From a virus: a stretch of 30,945 nucleotides of DNA. The stretch lies in the IMG/VR virus record IMGVR_UViG_3300027917_000125, positions 1-30,945 of that record. The stretch is one strand, 5' to 3'. Every line of letters begins with the position of its first letter. The first letter of the stretch is position 1. Under the pieces are notes generated by a model. That model saw nothing but the letters and a program-made list of their open reading frames with translations, ran no database searches and was not told where the DNA came from. This document shows, in pieces, positions 13,364-21,737 of the stretch. The translations under genes and the position numbers were made by a program.

Positions 13364-13650
13364 TCGTTCTGTTCAAAGAAGGTACTTCTCACAATTATAA
13401 GGGAATTACCTGTCAGATACAAATTGTTGATGAATTTGGGTTTGAGCCCTTCCTGAAGCGAGGTTGGGTTCTAAACCCAAATGACCTTTACAAAAACAAC
13501 GGAGGAGAGACTCCTAAAAGCTCCATGGAGAAAGAGGCGAAGCCTGCTGCGTCGCAAGTGACCGCTGGGAAACTTAGAGCAGCAGACAGACGTCTGAAAG
13601 CTTCTGGACCTAGTAAGACATCTACGAATGTGGCGACTTCGCAAAAGTAG
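13360..13650 (+). CDS. Hypothetical small virion-region protein (96 residues)
   Basis: The gene starts at an ATGA overlap with the preceding tiny gene. Residues 1-45 look like a small compact domain (MIVLFKEGTSHNYKGITCQI ... EPFLKRGWVLNPNDLY), while the rest is low-complexity, rich in K, A, S and T (KPAASQVTAGKLRAADRR). No known motif was found. It precedes the gp4-like adaptor by eight bases, in the region where podoviruses often encode small head-completion or assembly proteins. Confidence 0.55.
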   Translation: MIVLFKEGTSHNYKGITCQIQIVDEFGFEPFLKRGWVLNPNDLYKNNGGETPKSSMEKEAKPAASQVTAGKLRAADRRLKASGPSKTSTNVATSQK

Positions 13651-13658
13651 GAGGAATC

Positions 13659-14399
13659 GTGACCACAAAAGTTGATATAATAAATACTGCATACTCTTTA
13701 ATGAGAATATCAGGGCTCACCAAAGACCCTTCTGCTTCTGACCTGACTCTTGCTCTTGCTAGGTTAGAAGACATGGCTCATGAGTTTCTTGCAAGGAATA
13801 TTGATGTAAATTATAACTTCGAGAACTCACCAACAACCGGTGCTTTACATAACCTGGAGCGTAAATATCGTTTCCCGTTTGCGGCAAACCTAGCAGCTAG
13901 GCTTTTAGCTGATTTTGGCAAAGAGCCTTCTCCAGCATTGATGGCACAAGTATCATCAGGATTCTCATTTCTCTCCTCTGATACTGCACTATTTAGACCG
14001 GTCAATTACCCCACTCGAATGCCGAGAGGGGAAGCTAATGCCCGGAGATCTCTTTGGTGGTCACGATTCAACAATCCTGAATCTCAAACTCCTCAAGATG
14101 CTCAAGTCTCCCATACAATGTATATTGATGACATCAATGATTATGTTGAGTCTTTTGCTGCTTATCTTGACTCAGGTGAAACAATCTCATCATATACAAT
14201 TACAGCTGAAACTGGCTTAACCATTTCTACTTCAGCTAATGCAACCCCTCTTATAACTTATACAATACAGGCAGATGGATTAAGTACAGGTGCTGATGTT
14301 GGTTTATTAAGAGTTAAAATTGTAGTTACTACATCTGCTGGAAGAATAGAAACCCGTATTATAAACTTTCAACTTTTGGATTCAACCATTTCATCATAA
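13659..14399 (+). CDS. Head-to-tail adaptor, P22 gp4-like
   Basis: The 246-residue product starts at GTG 13659 behind GGAGGAAT. Its N-terminal 110 residues have the helical pattern of P22 gp4 and related adaptors (DIINTAYSLMRISGLTKDPS, then DLTLALARLEDMAHEFLARN), which binds under the portal ring and stabilises packaged DNA. The C-terminal part (about 160-245) differs from gp4: an Ig-like beta domain (ISSYTITAETGLTISTSANA ... LRVKIVVTTSAGRIETRIIN). Such a fused domain may help attach fibres. Location before the gp10-like gene matches P22. Confidence 0.7.
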   Translation: MTTKVDIINTAYSLMRISGLTKDPSASDLTLALARLEDMAHEFLARNIDVNYNFENSPTTGALHNLERKYRFPFAANLAARLLADFGKEPSPALMAQVSSGFSFLSSDTALFRPVNYPTRMPRGEANARRSLWWSRFNNPESQTPQDAQVSHTMYIDDINDYVESFAAYLDSGETISSYTITAETGLTISTSANATPLITYTIQADGLSTGADVGLLRVKIVVTTSAGRIETRIINFQLLDSTISS

Positions 14400-14409
14400 G
14401 GAGTAAGCA

Positions 14410-14715
14410 ATGGCTAATACAATTAAGACCACAAATCGGACCATTGAAGTAAGTGCAATTGATTCTGATTATTCAATGGGTGTTGGACTAAATGTTCAAT
14501 CTGTTCATTTTATCCCAGGAGCAGTTGATGATGTAGTAGACATCATTGAAGTTCATCCAGATTCGCCTGTAAAATGTCGATTGATGGCTGATGTAACAGA
14601 TGAACCAAGAACAGTGTATTTTGACAATCAACGTTTACGCCTTGGCTTTGTTTTTGCAAATGGTACATTTTCTGCAGGATCAAAAGTCATCTTCAATATA
14701 GGAGAACGCAGATAA
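14410..14715 (+). CDS. Hypothetical beta-rich structural-region protein (101 residues)
   Basis: This 101-residue protein follows the adaptor gene behind AAGGAGT. Its alternating hydrophobic pattern (NVQSVHFIPGAVDDVVDIIE, then SAGSKVIFNIGERR) suggests a small beta barrel or sandwich. No signal peptide, membrane segment or enzyme motif is seen. Its stop overlaps the next ATG (TAATG), so it is translated with the following secreted-type protein. A minor tail or decoration component is likely but unproven. Confidence 0.55.
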   Translation: MANTIKTTNRTIEVSAIDSDYSMGVGLNVQSVHFIPGAVDDVVDIIEVHPDSPVKCRLMADVTDEPRTVYFDNQRLRLGFVFANGTFSAGSKVIFNIGERR

Positions 14716-15125
14716 TGAAAAAATTAATTATTCTCCTGATATGTCTTTTTGCCACAGTTGCTTTTGCTGATATTACTGAAACTCTAACATTCGGATGGCA
14801 GCAAGAAACTCTTGATTATGTTACTCATTGGGAATTAGAAATGGGTATAAGCGATACAGGTCCTTTTATGAATATTGGATCTATTCCTTACGACGGAACT
14901 CCTCAAGCCGAGTTTCAAGCTCCTTTGGAAACAACAGTTACAGGTCCTGGAGGAACTACTCAAACAAGGTATTTTAGAATGAGAACTTGTGGTGATATTC
15001 CTCAATCTGATGGAACAACTCAAGCTGAATGTTCAACTGGTTATTCAAATATTGTATCTCATGATTTTTGGATTCCTGCTGGTGAATTTCAAGTACCAGT
15101 GCAATTTAGGATAATTGCTCAATGA
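14715..15125 (+). CDS. Exported protein with fibronectin-III-like domain
   Basis: The 136-residue product begins with a clear signal peptide (MKKLIILLICLFATVAFA, cleavage after VAFA). The mature part resembles one fibronectin-III-like beta sandwich (THWELEMGISDTGPFMNIGS ... YFRMRTCGDI ... STGYSNIVSHDFW). A Sec signal on a protein encoded in the structural operon is unusual: it may be exported to the periplasm or cell surface during infection. Two cysteines could pair there. ATGA coupling leads into the next gene. The function is unknown. Confidence 0.6.
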   Translation: MKKLIILLICLFATVAFADITETLTFGWQQETLDYVTHWELEMGISDTGPFMNIGSIPYDGTPQAEFQAPLETTVTGPGGTTQTRYFRMRTCGDIPQSDGTTQAECSTGYSNIVSHDFWIPAGEFQVPVQFRIIAQ

Positions 15126-16324
15126 TCGGTTTAATTGCTAAAATAGGAAAACATATTGGTGGTGTAGTTATACCATATGAAGATCTACTTACTTTTACAG
15201 AAGTAGACCCAAATAGTGATATAACAATTACCAAATATGTATGTACTTTTGATACAATGCAGCGAGGAGTTGCTGCTTATGTTTATAAAGATTATGGAGT
15301 TGGTTATTTTGGTGATTTTGAAATAGAATTTGAAGCTATAGCAACAGTACAACAATCTAATGTTTCAACTATTGTATTTGCATTAGTAAATACTCCTGGG
15401 TCTTTTCAAGATATAATAGATTCAAATGTTGGTGTGTCATTACATTTAAATTCTAATGCAGCTGTTGGTATAAAAATTCAAGAATATTCTTTAGATAATG
15501 GTGATGAAGCAGCTTTTGATCCAACTGGAACTCTTTATTATTACAAAATTACCAGAGTGGATACAACTTTAACTTGTTATATTTATTCAGATGCTGCTAG
15601 AACTGTTTTAGTAGATACTTTGACAATTACAGGTGTAACTACTCTCTATAGATATTTACAAGTATTAGCATCAAGAGAACTTGCAGCAACAGAATACTCT
15701 ACAGGTTATACACAAAATTTTGACATCAATCCAAATGATTACATAGAAGTTTATGATATAACTTCAGTTGATGAAAACGGCGATTATACAATATCACAGT
15801 TTAAAATTCATGCAAATAGTATGCGTAGAGATGCTAATTCATACAATTATATAGATTATGGAGTTGATTACTTTGGTGATTTTGAAATTCAATGTGTAGT
15901 AGAAATAGAAGCTTCAGAGAATTATAGTAATTTTGAATTTTTAATGTTAGCTAATACTATTGGCACAAGACAAGATCATCTTGATGCTAGTGAAGGTATA
16001 GGAATACAAGCTTACGGTGGAGCAGGTGATAGCAATGCAGAATTGCAAATATATGATAATCCACTTTCTAATAGTGATATTTATGAACCAGGTGGAACAA
16101 CAATATCACGTAAATATTGCACATGGAAAAGAGTTGGAACTACATTGACTCTTGAAATATATTCTGATGCTGCTAGAACAGTATTAGTTGATACTCTTAC
16201 AATAACATGTTCATCTACAGCTTTTAGATATCTTCATATTGGATGTGGTAGAGAAAATACATCTGTTGGAGATAGTGAAATTACTGCATTTGTAGAAAAA
16301 GTAAAAATAATAACTGCTTCTTAG
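15122..16324 (+). CDS. Tandem-domain lectin-like (jelly-roll) protein
   Basis: The 400-residue product is an internal duplication. Each half has KDYGVGYFGDFEIEF or IDYGVDYFGDFEIQC early, and YSDAARTVLVDTLTIT late; halves cover about 20-205 and 207-400. The alternation of aromatic and beta segments resembles concanavalin-A-like/LamG glycan-binding domains. Two copies would allow bivalent binding to a cell-surface sugar. There is no signal peptide; it is coupled to the preceding gene by ATGA. A role as virion fibre or adhesin is inferred; codon use is very AT-rich. Confidence 0.6.
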   Translation: MIGLIAKIGKHIGGVVIPYEDLLTFTEVDPNSDITITKYVCTFDTMQRGVAAYVYKDYGVGYFGDFEIEFEAIATVQQSNVSTIVFALVNTPGSFQDIIDSNVGVSLHLNSNAAVGIKIQEYSLDNGDEAAFDPTGTLYYYKITRVDTTLTCYIYSDAARTVLVDTLTITGVTTLYRYLQVLASRELAATEYSTGYTQNFDINPNDYIEVYDITSVDENGDYTISQFKIHANSMRRDANSYNYIDYGVDYFGDFEIQCVVEIEASENYSNFEFLMLANTIGTRQDHLDASEGIGIQAYGGAGDSNAELQIYDNPLSNSDIYEPGGTTISRKYCTWKRVGTTLTLEIYSDAARTVLVDTLTITCSSTAFRYLHIGCGRENTSVGDSEITAFVEKVKIITAS

Positions 16325-16334
16325 GAGGCCATAA

Positions 16335-16724
16335 ATGAGTGAAGAAAAATGGGATGGTCATACTGAAAGAAGAAAAGATGTTTGTCCATTTCATCATGAT
16401 AAAGTTCAACAAATAGAAGAACTTGAAAGGTCAAAAGTATCTTTTACTGTGCTAAAAATTTTTATTTCTATTATATTAATCATCGGTGGTGCTTATTGGT
16501 ACCATGAAGATATGCAAAGTCAAGAACGTTTTAAAGACATGTTTATAGTACAACAAAATAATACAGAACTTCTTCGGGAGCATATAAGAATTAGTAGTTA
16601 TATGCTTCGGAAGATGAGTGATGACGTTCGTGAGACTAAATTAAATCTTGAAGCTGTTATGACAAAAGAAGGTCTTCCATACCAAGAAATTCCAAATTCC
16701 CATGAATATAATCCTGAAAGGTAG
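16335..16724 (+). CDS. Single-span membrane protein, possible holin-like or virion membrane protein
   Basis: In this 129-residue product, a charged N-terminus (WDGHTERRKD) is followed by one transmembrane helix at about 36-56 (FTVLKIFISIILIIGGAYWY) and a helical C-terminal region (about 60-115, coiled-coil-like). Its shape fits small phage membrane proteins near tail genes, including holin-like and hemolysin XhlA-like families, but the lysis cassette is far away (3546-5079). The ribosome site AGGAGG is perfect. Cys17, His20 and His21 cluster near the N-terminus and might bind metal. Role uncertain. Confidence 0.55.
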   Translation: MSEEKWDGHTERRKDVCPFHHDKVQQIEELERSKVSFTVLKIFISIILIIGGAYWYHEDMQSQERFKDMFIVQQNNTELLREHIRISSYMLRKMSDDVRETKLNLEAVMTKEGLPYQEIPNSHEYNPER

Positions 16725-16733
16725 GAGATTGCA

Positions 16734-18140
16734 GTGCCTCAAATTCCAGTAACATTAATTAAAGGTGATTATCAAGGTTCAGATGTAGATTACCGCGATA
16801 ATCTTCCTGTCAATATGTATGCTGTACCAAGGGAGATCAAAGGTGTCCAAGGATATATGATTGGTTTTCCGGGATTAACTTCCTTTGGTACAAGCTTAGG
16901 TATTGATCGTGGTGGTATTTATAATGATAGGCAAAGCAATCATTTTCGTGTATCCGGTACACGATTTATATATGTTGATGCTGATGGTACTGTTACTAAT
17001 GTTGGTGAGATAACGGGTACTGGACAAGCGGCTATGCCTTTTTCATTTAACACACAAGCTGTTATAACTGATGGCAAAATGTGGTTATATGAATCAGTTG
17101 GTGGTCTTGCAGAAGTAACTGATGCAGATTTAGGTGATCCAATTGATGGAGTATGGATTAATGGTTATTACTTTCTAACAGATGGTGATTATGTTTATCA
17201 TACTGATATTGCTGATGAAACAGCTATAGATCCTCTTAAGTTTGCAACTGCTGAATTTATGCCTGATACTACTCTTGGTTTACTAAAAACTTCTGATAAT
17301 AAAGTTGCTGTATTCGGTAGATATTCAACTGAATTTTTTGCCGATGTAGCTCAGGCAAACTTTGCTTTTACAAGAGTTGAATCAAGAGCTTTAAAGCTTG
17401 GTATAGTAGCCACTCATGCTAAATGTGAATTAATGAATGACATTTTCATGGTTGGTGGGCCAAGAGATGAAGGTGTGGGTGTTTATAGAATATCTGCTAG
17501 TCAACCTCAAAAAGTATCTACAAGAGAGGTTGATAAATATATTGGTGAATATACTGAAACTGAATTAGCAGATATTAGAATGGAAGTTCGTTCACAAGAT
17601 AATATAACTTTCATTCTAATTCACCTCCCGGATTATGTTTTATGTTTTAATGAGACTATTGCTAGACAATTTGGTTTACAAAATGCATGGTCTTTATTAA
17701 AATCAGATGTTGAAAATGATACTCCATTCCGTGGGATAAATACTATATTTGATCCGAGAGCAGGTGAATGGATTTGTGGTGATAAAACAACTACATATCT
17801 TGGTAAACTTGATGATACAGTTCCAACACACTATACTACTCAAGTTGAATGGATATTATATACACCATTTGTGAATCTTGAAAAAATGTCTATTGATGAA
17901 GTTGAACTTGAGACTATTCCTGGATATTCAAACTCAGTAGAAACTGTAGGTCTATCAATGACTTATGATGGAGTTTTATGGGGTACTGAGTATTGGTCAG
18001 ACTATAGTGAAGTTGGCACTTATGATACTAATTTAATTATCCGAAGATTAGGTTATGTAGAAGATTGGGTGGGTTTTAAATTACGTGGAGCTTCTACAGC
18101 TAAAATGGCTTTTTCTCAAATGAAAGTGACGGCATCATAA
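16734..18140 (+). CDS. Tail accessory factor, P22 gp10-like
   Basis: The 468-residue product matches P22 gp10 (472) in length and layout. Shared landmarks include an opening PVTLIKGDYQ...DYRDNLPVNM, an early GFPGL segment, TADE/TETELADIRMEV (about 279-290), IHLPDYVLCFNE near residue 300, ICGDKTTTYLGKLD near 350 and a C-terminal VGFKLRGAST. gp10 forms the hexameric hub below gp4, closes the tail channel and holds DNA in. Start is GTG 16734 behind TAGGAGA. It ends at a TAATG overlap with the needle-like gene, as in P22, where gp26 follows gp10. Confidence 0.88.
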   Translation: MPQIPVTLIKGDYQGSDVDYRDNLPVNMYAVPREIKGVQGYMIGFPGLTSFGTSLGIDRGGIYNDRQSNHFRVSGTRFIYVDADGTVTNVGEITGTGQAAMPFSFNTQAVITDGKMWLYESVGGLAEVTDADLGDPIDGVWINGYYFLTDGDYVYHTDIADETAIDPLKFATAEFMPDTTLGLLKTSDNKVAVFGRYSTEFFADVAQANFAFTRVESRALKLGIVATHAKCELMNDIFMVGGPRDEGVGVYRISASQPQKVSTREVDKYIGEYTETELADIRMEVRSQDNITFILIHLPDYVLCFNETIARQFGLQNAWSLLKSDVENDTPFRGINTIFDPRAGEWICGDKTTTYLGKLDDTVPTHYTTQVEWILYTPFVNLEKMSIDEVELETIPGYSNSVETVGLSMTYDGVLWGTEYWSDYSEVGTYDTNLIIRRLGYVEDWVGFKLRGASTAKMAFSQMKVTAS

Positions 18141-19303
18141 TGGCTGAAAGTTTATCATTACCTAATATACCAACATCTAAAATGTTTATGGATGATCCTG
18201 ATGATAGGGCTCTTACCATAGAATGGCAAGAGTTTTTTAGAGGTCTACATAAACGAGTTGGTGGATTAATTGCACCGACTTTACTTGAAGTTCAAAGTGC
18301 TGATGTTGCTGAAGCATATAAGACTGAAGATAAAGAAATTGAAAAGCGGATAAGAGAACTTGAAAAGATGATGGAGTCTTTTCCTTTTCCTAAGTCCTAT
18401 GATAAAGATATAAATGCTTTAAAGGATGAAAAGCCTGTAAATCCATATGATACTTCTCCTAAATCATATGATAAAAGGCTTGATGAACTTGAAGAAAAAA
18501 TTGCTATGCTTCTTGTTGATCAACCAGAAGCAGAAAGAAATGAAGCTGTAGTAGTTCTTGATACTCCTAAATCATATGATAATGAACTTGCAGATATTAA
18601 TAAACAAATTCATGTTTTTCCAGCAGCTAGACAGTATGATAATGAGCTTGCTGATATAGAGAAAAAGATTATAGCTTTGACTGCTCAACCAGGTGGTGAA
18701 GAAAAACTTGATCTTATAATAAAACTTCTTGATGCAAGAGAACCATTTAAATATTATCTACCACAATTTGTATGGGATGATTTGCAAGTAGGTATATCTA
18801 ATATACGAGTTCCAGCATCAAATGCTCCTACAGAAAGATTATTTGCACATGGTATAGGTAGTGGAGTAACATTTCCATCATTAGGTTTTGATGTAAATGA
18901 CTATTTGTATTTTGATATACAGTCTTCCCATTCAATGAAATTAAGTACAATAATGGATAGCCATATACATTATTGTACACCAACTGATGGTAGTGGAACT
19001 CCTGATAGATTTCAATTTCAACTTGATGTTATTGCAGCTCCAATTGATGGTGCTTATGCAGTACCATCCGGTTCTCCATATACTGCAGAACATACAATAG
19101 CTGCTGATTATACTACTTTACATAAATTATTTCAAATAGCAGATATTGCTGCGATTAATACAACTGTCAGTACTTTATATAAATGTAAACTTACTAGAAT
19201 AGCAGCCACTCAAGATGAATATGGTAGTGAAGTATATGTTGATTTTATTGATTCACATTACCAAAAGGATACAGTAGGTTCAAGGATAGAAGACCTTAAA
19301 TAG
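18140..19303 (+). CDS. Coiled-coil tail needle or fibre protein with repeated PKSYD modules
   Basis: The 387-residue protein follows the gp10-like gene, the position of the P22 needle gp26. Four related motifs, PKSYDKDINAL (84), PKSYDKRLDEL (107), PKSYDNELADI (143) and ARQYDNELADI (164), alternate with short coiled-coil segments over residues 55-200, giving a rod. The C-terminal 180 residues form a beta-rich tip (about 215-380, with SHSMKLSTIMDSHIHY), similar in style to fibre-tip domains of environmental phages. A trimeric needle or fibre that plugs or extends the tail is the best reading. The start is coupled to the previous stop and has no strong ribosome site. Confidence 0.6.
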   Translation: MAESLSLPNIPTSKMFMDDPDDRALTIEWQEFFRGLHKRVGGLIAPTLLEVQSADVAEAYKTEDKEIEKRIRELEKMMESFPFPKSYDKDINALKDEKPVNPYDTSPKSYDKRLDELEEKIAMLLVDQPEAERNEAVVVLDTPKSYDNELADINKQIHVFPAARQYDNELADIEKKIIALTAQPGGEEKLDLIIKLLDAREPFKYYLPQFVWDDLQVGISNIRVPASNAPTERLFAHGIGSGVTFPSLGFDVNDYLYFDIQSSHSMKLSTIMDSHIHYCTPTDGSGTPDRFQFQLDVIAAPIDGAYAVPSGSPYTAEHTIAADYTTLHKLFQIADIAAINTTVSTLYKCKLTRIAATQDEYGSEVYVDFIDSHYQKDTVGSRIEDLK

Positions 19304-19312
19304 GAGGATACA

Positions 19313-19801
19313 ATGGCTTTATCAACTAAATTCTTTTATGAATTAGCAGAAAACAAAGCTCGCATTCAATTTTACTCTGATGATGTTTTAATTAATGAAT
19401 GGGTAGCTACTAATGGCCATGAAACTTCTCAGATATCAGTACCTACATCCCCAGGTAATACAGTTCCAAGAATAGAATGGATTAATGCTCGTTTAAATGT
19501 TAAAAAATGGATAAGAGGTATTGATAATTGTGGTCTTTCTTTTTGTGATCATAGACCTCAATCAAACTTCTGTTTTGAAATGAAACAAAAAGACAATAAT
19601 AAACTTGAGCTTAAATTGGAAGTTCAAGATACTCTTGATACTTGTAGAACCCTAAGGGAAATTGAATATAATAAAACTACCGATATGATAACATTAGAAC
19701 CTAGAGCAGAAGCTTTTGCAATATTTTGGATTGATTACCTAAATCTACTATTAGCTCAAGATCAATTTGAGATACTAGTAAATAAACTTCATACTTTATA
19801 A
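19313..19801 (+). CDS. Hypothetical tail-region protein (162 residues)
   Basis: This 162-residue product starts behind AGGAGG. The N-terminal half looks beta-rich (ELAENKARIQFYSDDVLINE), with three cysteines at about 70-85 (DNCGLSFCDHRPQSNFCF) that could bind metal or form bonds; the C-terminal half is helical (AEAFAIFWIDYLNLLLAQDQ). It lies between the needle-like protein and a probable decoration protein. No known family was recognised. Confidence 0.55.
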   Translation: MALSTKFFYELAENKARIQFYSDDVLINEWVATNGHETSQISVPTSPGNTVPRIEWINARLNVKKWIRGIDNCGLSFCDHRPQSNFCFEMKQKDNNKLELKLEVQDTLDTCRTLREIEYNKTTDMITLEPRAEAFAIFWIDYLNLLLAQDQFEILVNKLHTL

Positions 19802-19813
19802 GGAGAAAGAGAA

Positions 19814-20149
19814 ATGCCGGTAACCTTAAAGAATGCGTACATGGCCCAAGCTGGAGCAACGGATACCACCCTCTATACCTGTCCTGCTAATACAGTGGCA
19901 AGGGTATTGAAATGTACGGTAACAAATGATACTACCACCGTTGCTTCAATTTCATTTAACAAGGTTCCAAGCGGTGGGTCAGTTGGTGTTGATAACTTGA
20001 TTATGAATACCAAATTGATCGGCGGTCAGGAAACCTATGAATGCCCTGAGGTTGTAGGCCAAGTACTTGATGCGGCAGACTTAATCAGCGCAATCGCAAG
20101 TGCTGCCGATCAACTTACTGTTGCTTTGGATGTTGTTGAGATCGTCTAA
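19814..20149 (+). CDS. Small beta-sandwich protein, probable abundant virion component
   Basis: The 111-residue protein is all-beta (ATDTTLYTCPANTVARVLKC, then TVTNDTTTVASISFNKVPSG, then a late LTVALDVVEIV), a pattern common in small phage structural proteins attached to heads or fibres. Its third codon positions are more C/G-rich than those of the strongly AT-rich genes on both sides and resemble the coat gene, which suggests high expression. It starts behind AAGGAG and its stop overlaps the next ATG (TAATG). Confidence 0.55.
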   Translation: MPVTLKNAYMAQAGATDTTLYTCPANTVARVLKCTVTNDTTTVASISFNKVPSGGSVGVDNLIMNTKLIGGQETYECPEVVGQVLDAADLISAIASAADQLTVALDVVEIV

Positions 20150-20499
20150 TGATTTTATCTTTCAGTCCATATACTGGGGATACAGGTAGATTAGTAACCT
20201 CAGAAAATCATTTGAACTTCAGATGGAATAATCCTGATTGTAAGATCTTATTTTCAGCAACTCAACAAGGAAATGCTGTGGTTGGTCATTTCACATCTGA
20301 CAAAGCGGGCTTACGGAAATTGAAACAAGCTCTTAATGAGTATTGTGAATTTATCTTTGATATATTTGATTGTGAAATGGTTATCGGTGTAATTGAACGA
20401 CGAAGTGTCGTTAAACTTGCCGAGGAATGTGGATTCATACTTCTACGTTCCTTTGGTAAACAAAAAGTATATGTAAGGAGAAAACAATGGGCGGAATAA
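20149..20499 (+). CDS. GNAT-fold-like protein ahead of the ejection genes
   Basis: This 116-residue product resembles a shortened GNAT acyltransferase: a central beta/alpha run (GNAVVGHFTSDKAGLRKLKQ), then MVIGVIERRSVVKLAEECGF followed by ILLRSFGKQKVYVRRK, which is the typical late GNAT strand-helix-strand. The glycine-rich acetyl-CoA loop is not obvious, so it may be non-catalytic. T7 encodes a GNAT-like internal core protein (gp13) close to its ejection proteins, so a virion-assembly role is plausible. The start is a TAATG overlap, and the end overlaps the next gene by 13 bases. Confidence 0.5.
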   Translation: MILSFSPYTGDTGRLVTSENHLNFRWNNPDCKILFSATQQGNAVVGHFTSDKAGLRKLKQALNEYCEFIFDIFDCEMVIGVIERRSVVKLAEECGFILLRSFGKQKVYVRRKQWAE

Positions 20500-21737
20500 T
20501 TGATTTTATTTTTAATCCAGGTGACGATGCTGCTGATGCTGCAGAAAAAGCTGCAGAAACTCAAGCTCAATGGCAGAATCGAGCTCTTGACTATCTCCAA
20601 GAAACTGAAGAGGTTCCACAAGCTTTACGCAAAGAAGCTTTAACAACTCTTGGTGGTTTATATGGTCTAGGAGGTCCAGGTAGTGAGCTTTATGGAGGTG
20701 GCAGTACTAGTACTGGTGATATTTATGCTCCTGCGCCTGCTGGAGGTGGAGGAGGTACAGGTACTGGGGGTTATGAGATTCAAAAGTACGAAGGAGACCC
20801 ACGTCATTTTGGTTATATGGTAAATAGTGGTGAAGGTTTAACTCGTCCATCTAATCTTATTGATAGATATAAACAAGTTGCTTATGAGCTTGATTATCTA
20901 CAAAATGCTTGGAATAATTACAGTGGAAAAATGCGAGATCAGTCAGCTGGACATATTAAAAATTCTATAAGTGTATTGCAAAATGAGTTAGATGAACTTG
21001 AAAAAATGCAATTAGGAGTTATTCCACTTGGTGAAGGTATAACTTTGGGTCCACCTTCTGATACACAACCCACTGATAGTACAGGTGGTGCAGTTGATCC
21101 TGTTACTGGAGAACCTGTAACTGAAGAGTGGGATCCATATGGTAAAATGAATGAATTCATTGAAAGAGCTAAAATGAGTCCACTTTACCAAAATATAATG
21201 GGTGGCCAAGAGCTTGGTGAAGAAGCTATCATGCGTAATGCTGCAGCTACTGGCGGTTTAAGGTCAGGCAATGTCCAAGGTAATATGTATGACTATATTA
21301 CTCAACTTCAAAATCAAGCTTTGTTGTCATCTTATAATGAACAGTTATCAGGTCTTCAAGGTATGGCAGGCTTACCTTCAAATGCTGGTATGATTGCTAA
21401 TCAAATGGGTAATATAGGCCAGACTTATGCACAAGGTCAGGTAGCTGCTGCTAATGCTCAGAACCAGGGTGTAACAAACTGGCTTAATACTGGTTTAGGT
21501 ATTGGAGGTTTAATCATGGCCTCTGATATACGTCTTAAGAAAAACATTGAAAAGATAGGTAAAGTCAATGGATTTAATTTCTATTCCTTTGACTGGAATT
21601 CAATTGCAAATAAACTGGGTCTCACAGGATCAACTTGTGGATGTATGGCTCATGAAGTATATGATGTAATGCCTGAAGCCATTGTTCTCAGGAATGATTT
21701 CATGTGGATCAATTACTCAATGATAGGAGTCTTCTAA
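20487..21737 (+). CDS. Ejection protein (P22 gp7 position) with C-terminal S74 chaperone-like domain
   Basis: The 416-residue product opens with a helical segment after a short acidic start (DDAADAAEKAAETQAQWQNR), carries a glycine/proline-rich linker (about 64-100), and then helical, Gln/Ala-rich sequence (about 230-335, LQNQALLSSYNEQLSGLQGM), as in podovirus ejection proteins. The last 72 residues match the Peptidase S74 intramolecular chaperone pattern: ASDIRLKKNIEKIG with Ser346-Asp347 and Lys351/Lys352, then MAHEVYDVMPEAI and DFMWINYSMIG. That domain usually ends tailspikes and fibres, where it trimerises and cuts itself off; finding it on an ejection-type protein is unusual. The ejection role is inferred from gene order. 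Confidence 0.65.
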   Translation: MGGIIDFIFNPGDDAADAAEKAAETQAQWQNRALDYLQETEEVPQALRKEALTTLGGLYGLGGPGSELYGGGSTSTGDIYAPAPAGGGGGTGTGGYEIQKYEGDPRHFGYMVNSGEGLTRPSNLIDRYKQVAYELDYLQNAWNNYSGKMRDQSAGHIKNSISVLQNELDELEKMQLGVIPLGEGITLGPPSDTQPTDSTGGAVDPVTGEPVTEEWDPYGKMNEFIERAKMSPLYQNIMGGQELGEEAIMRNAAATGGLRSGNVQGNMYDYITQLQNQALLSSYNEQLSGLQGMAGLPSNAGMIANQMGNIGQTYAQGQVAAANAQNQGVTNWLNTGLGIGGLIMASDIRLKKNIEKIGKVNGFNFYSFDWNSIANKLGLTGSTCGCMAHEVYDVMPEAIVLRNDFMWINYSMIGVF

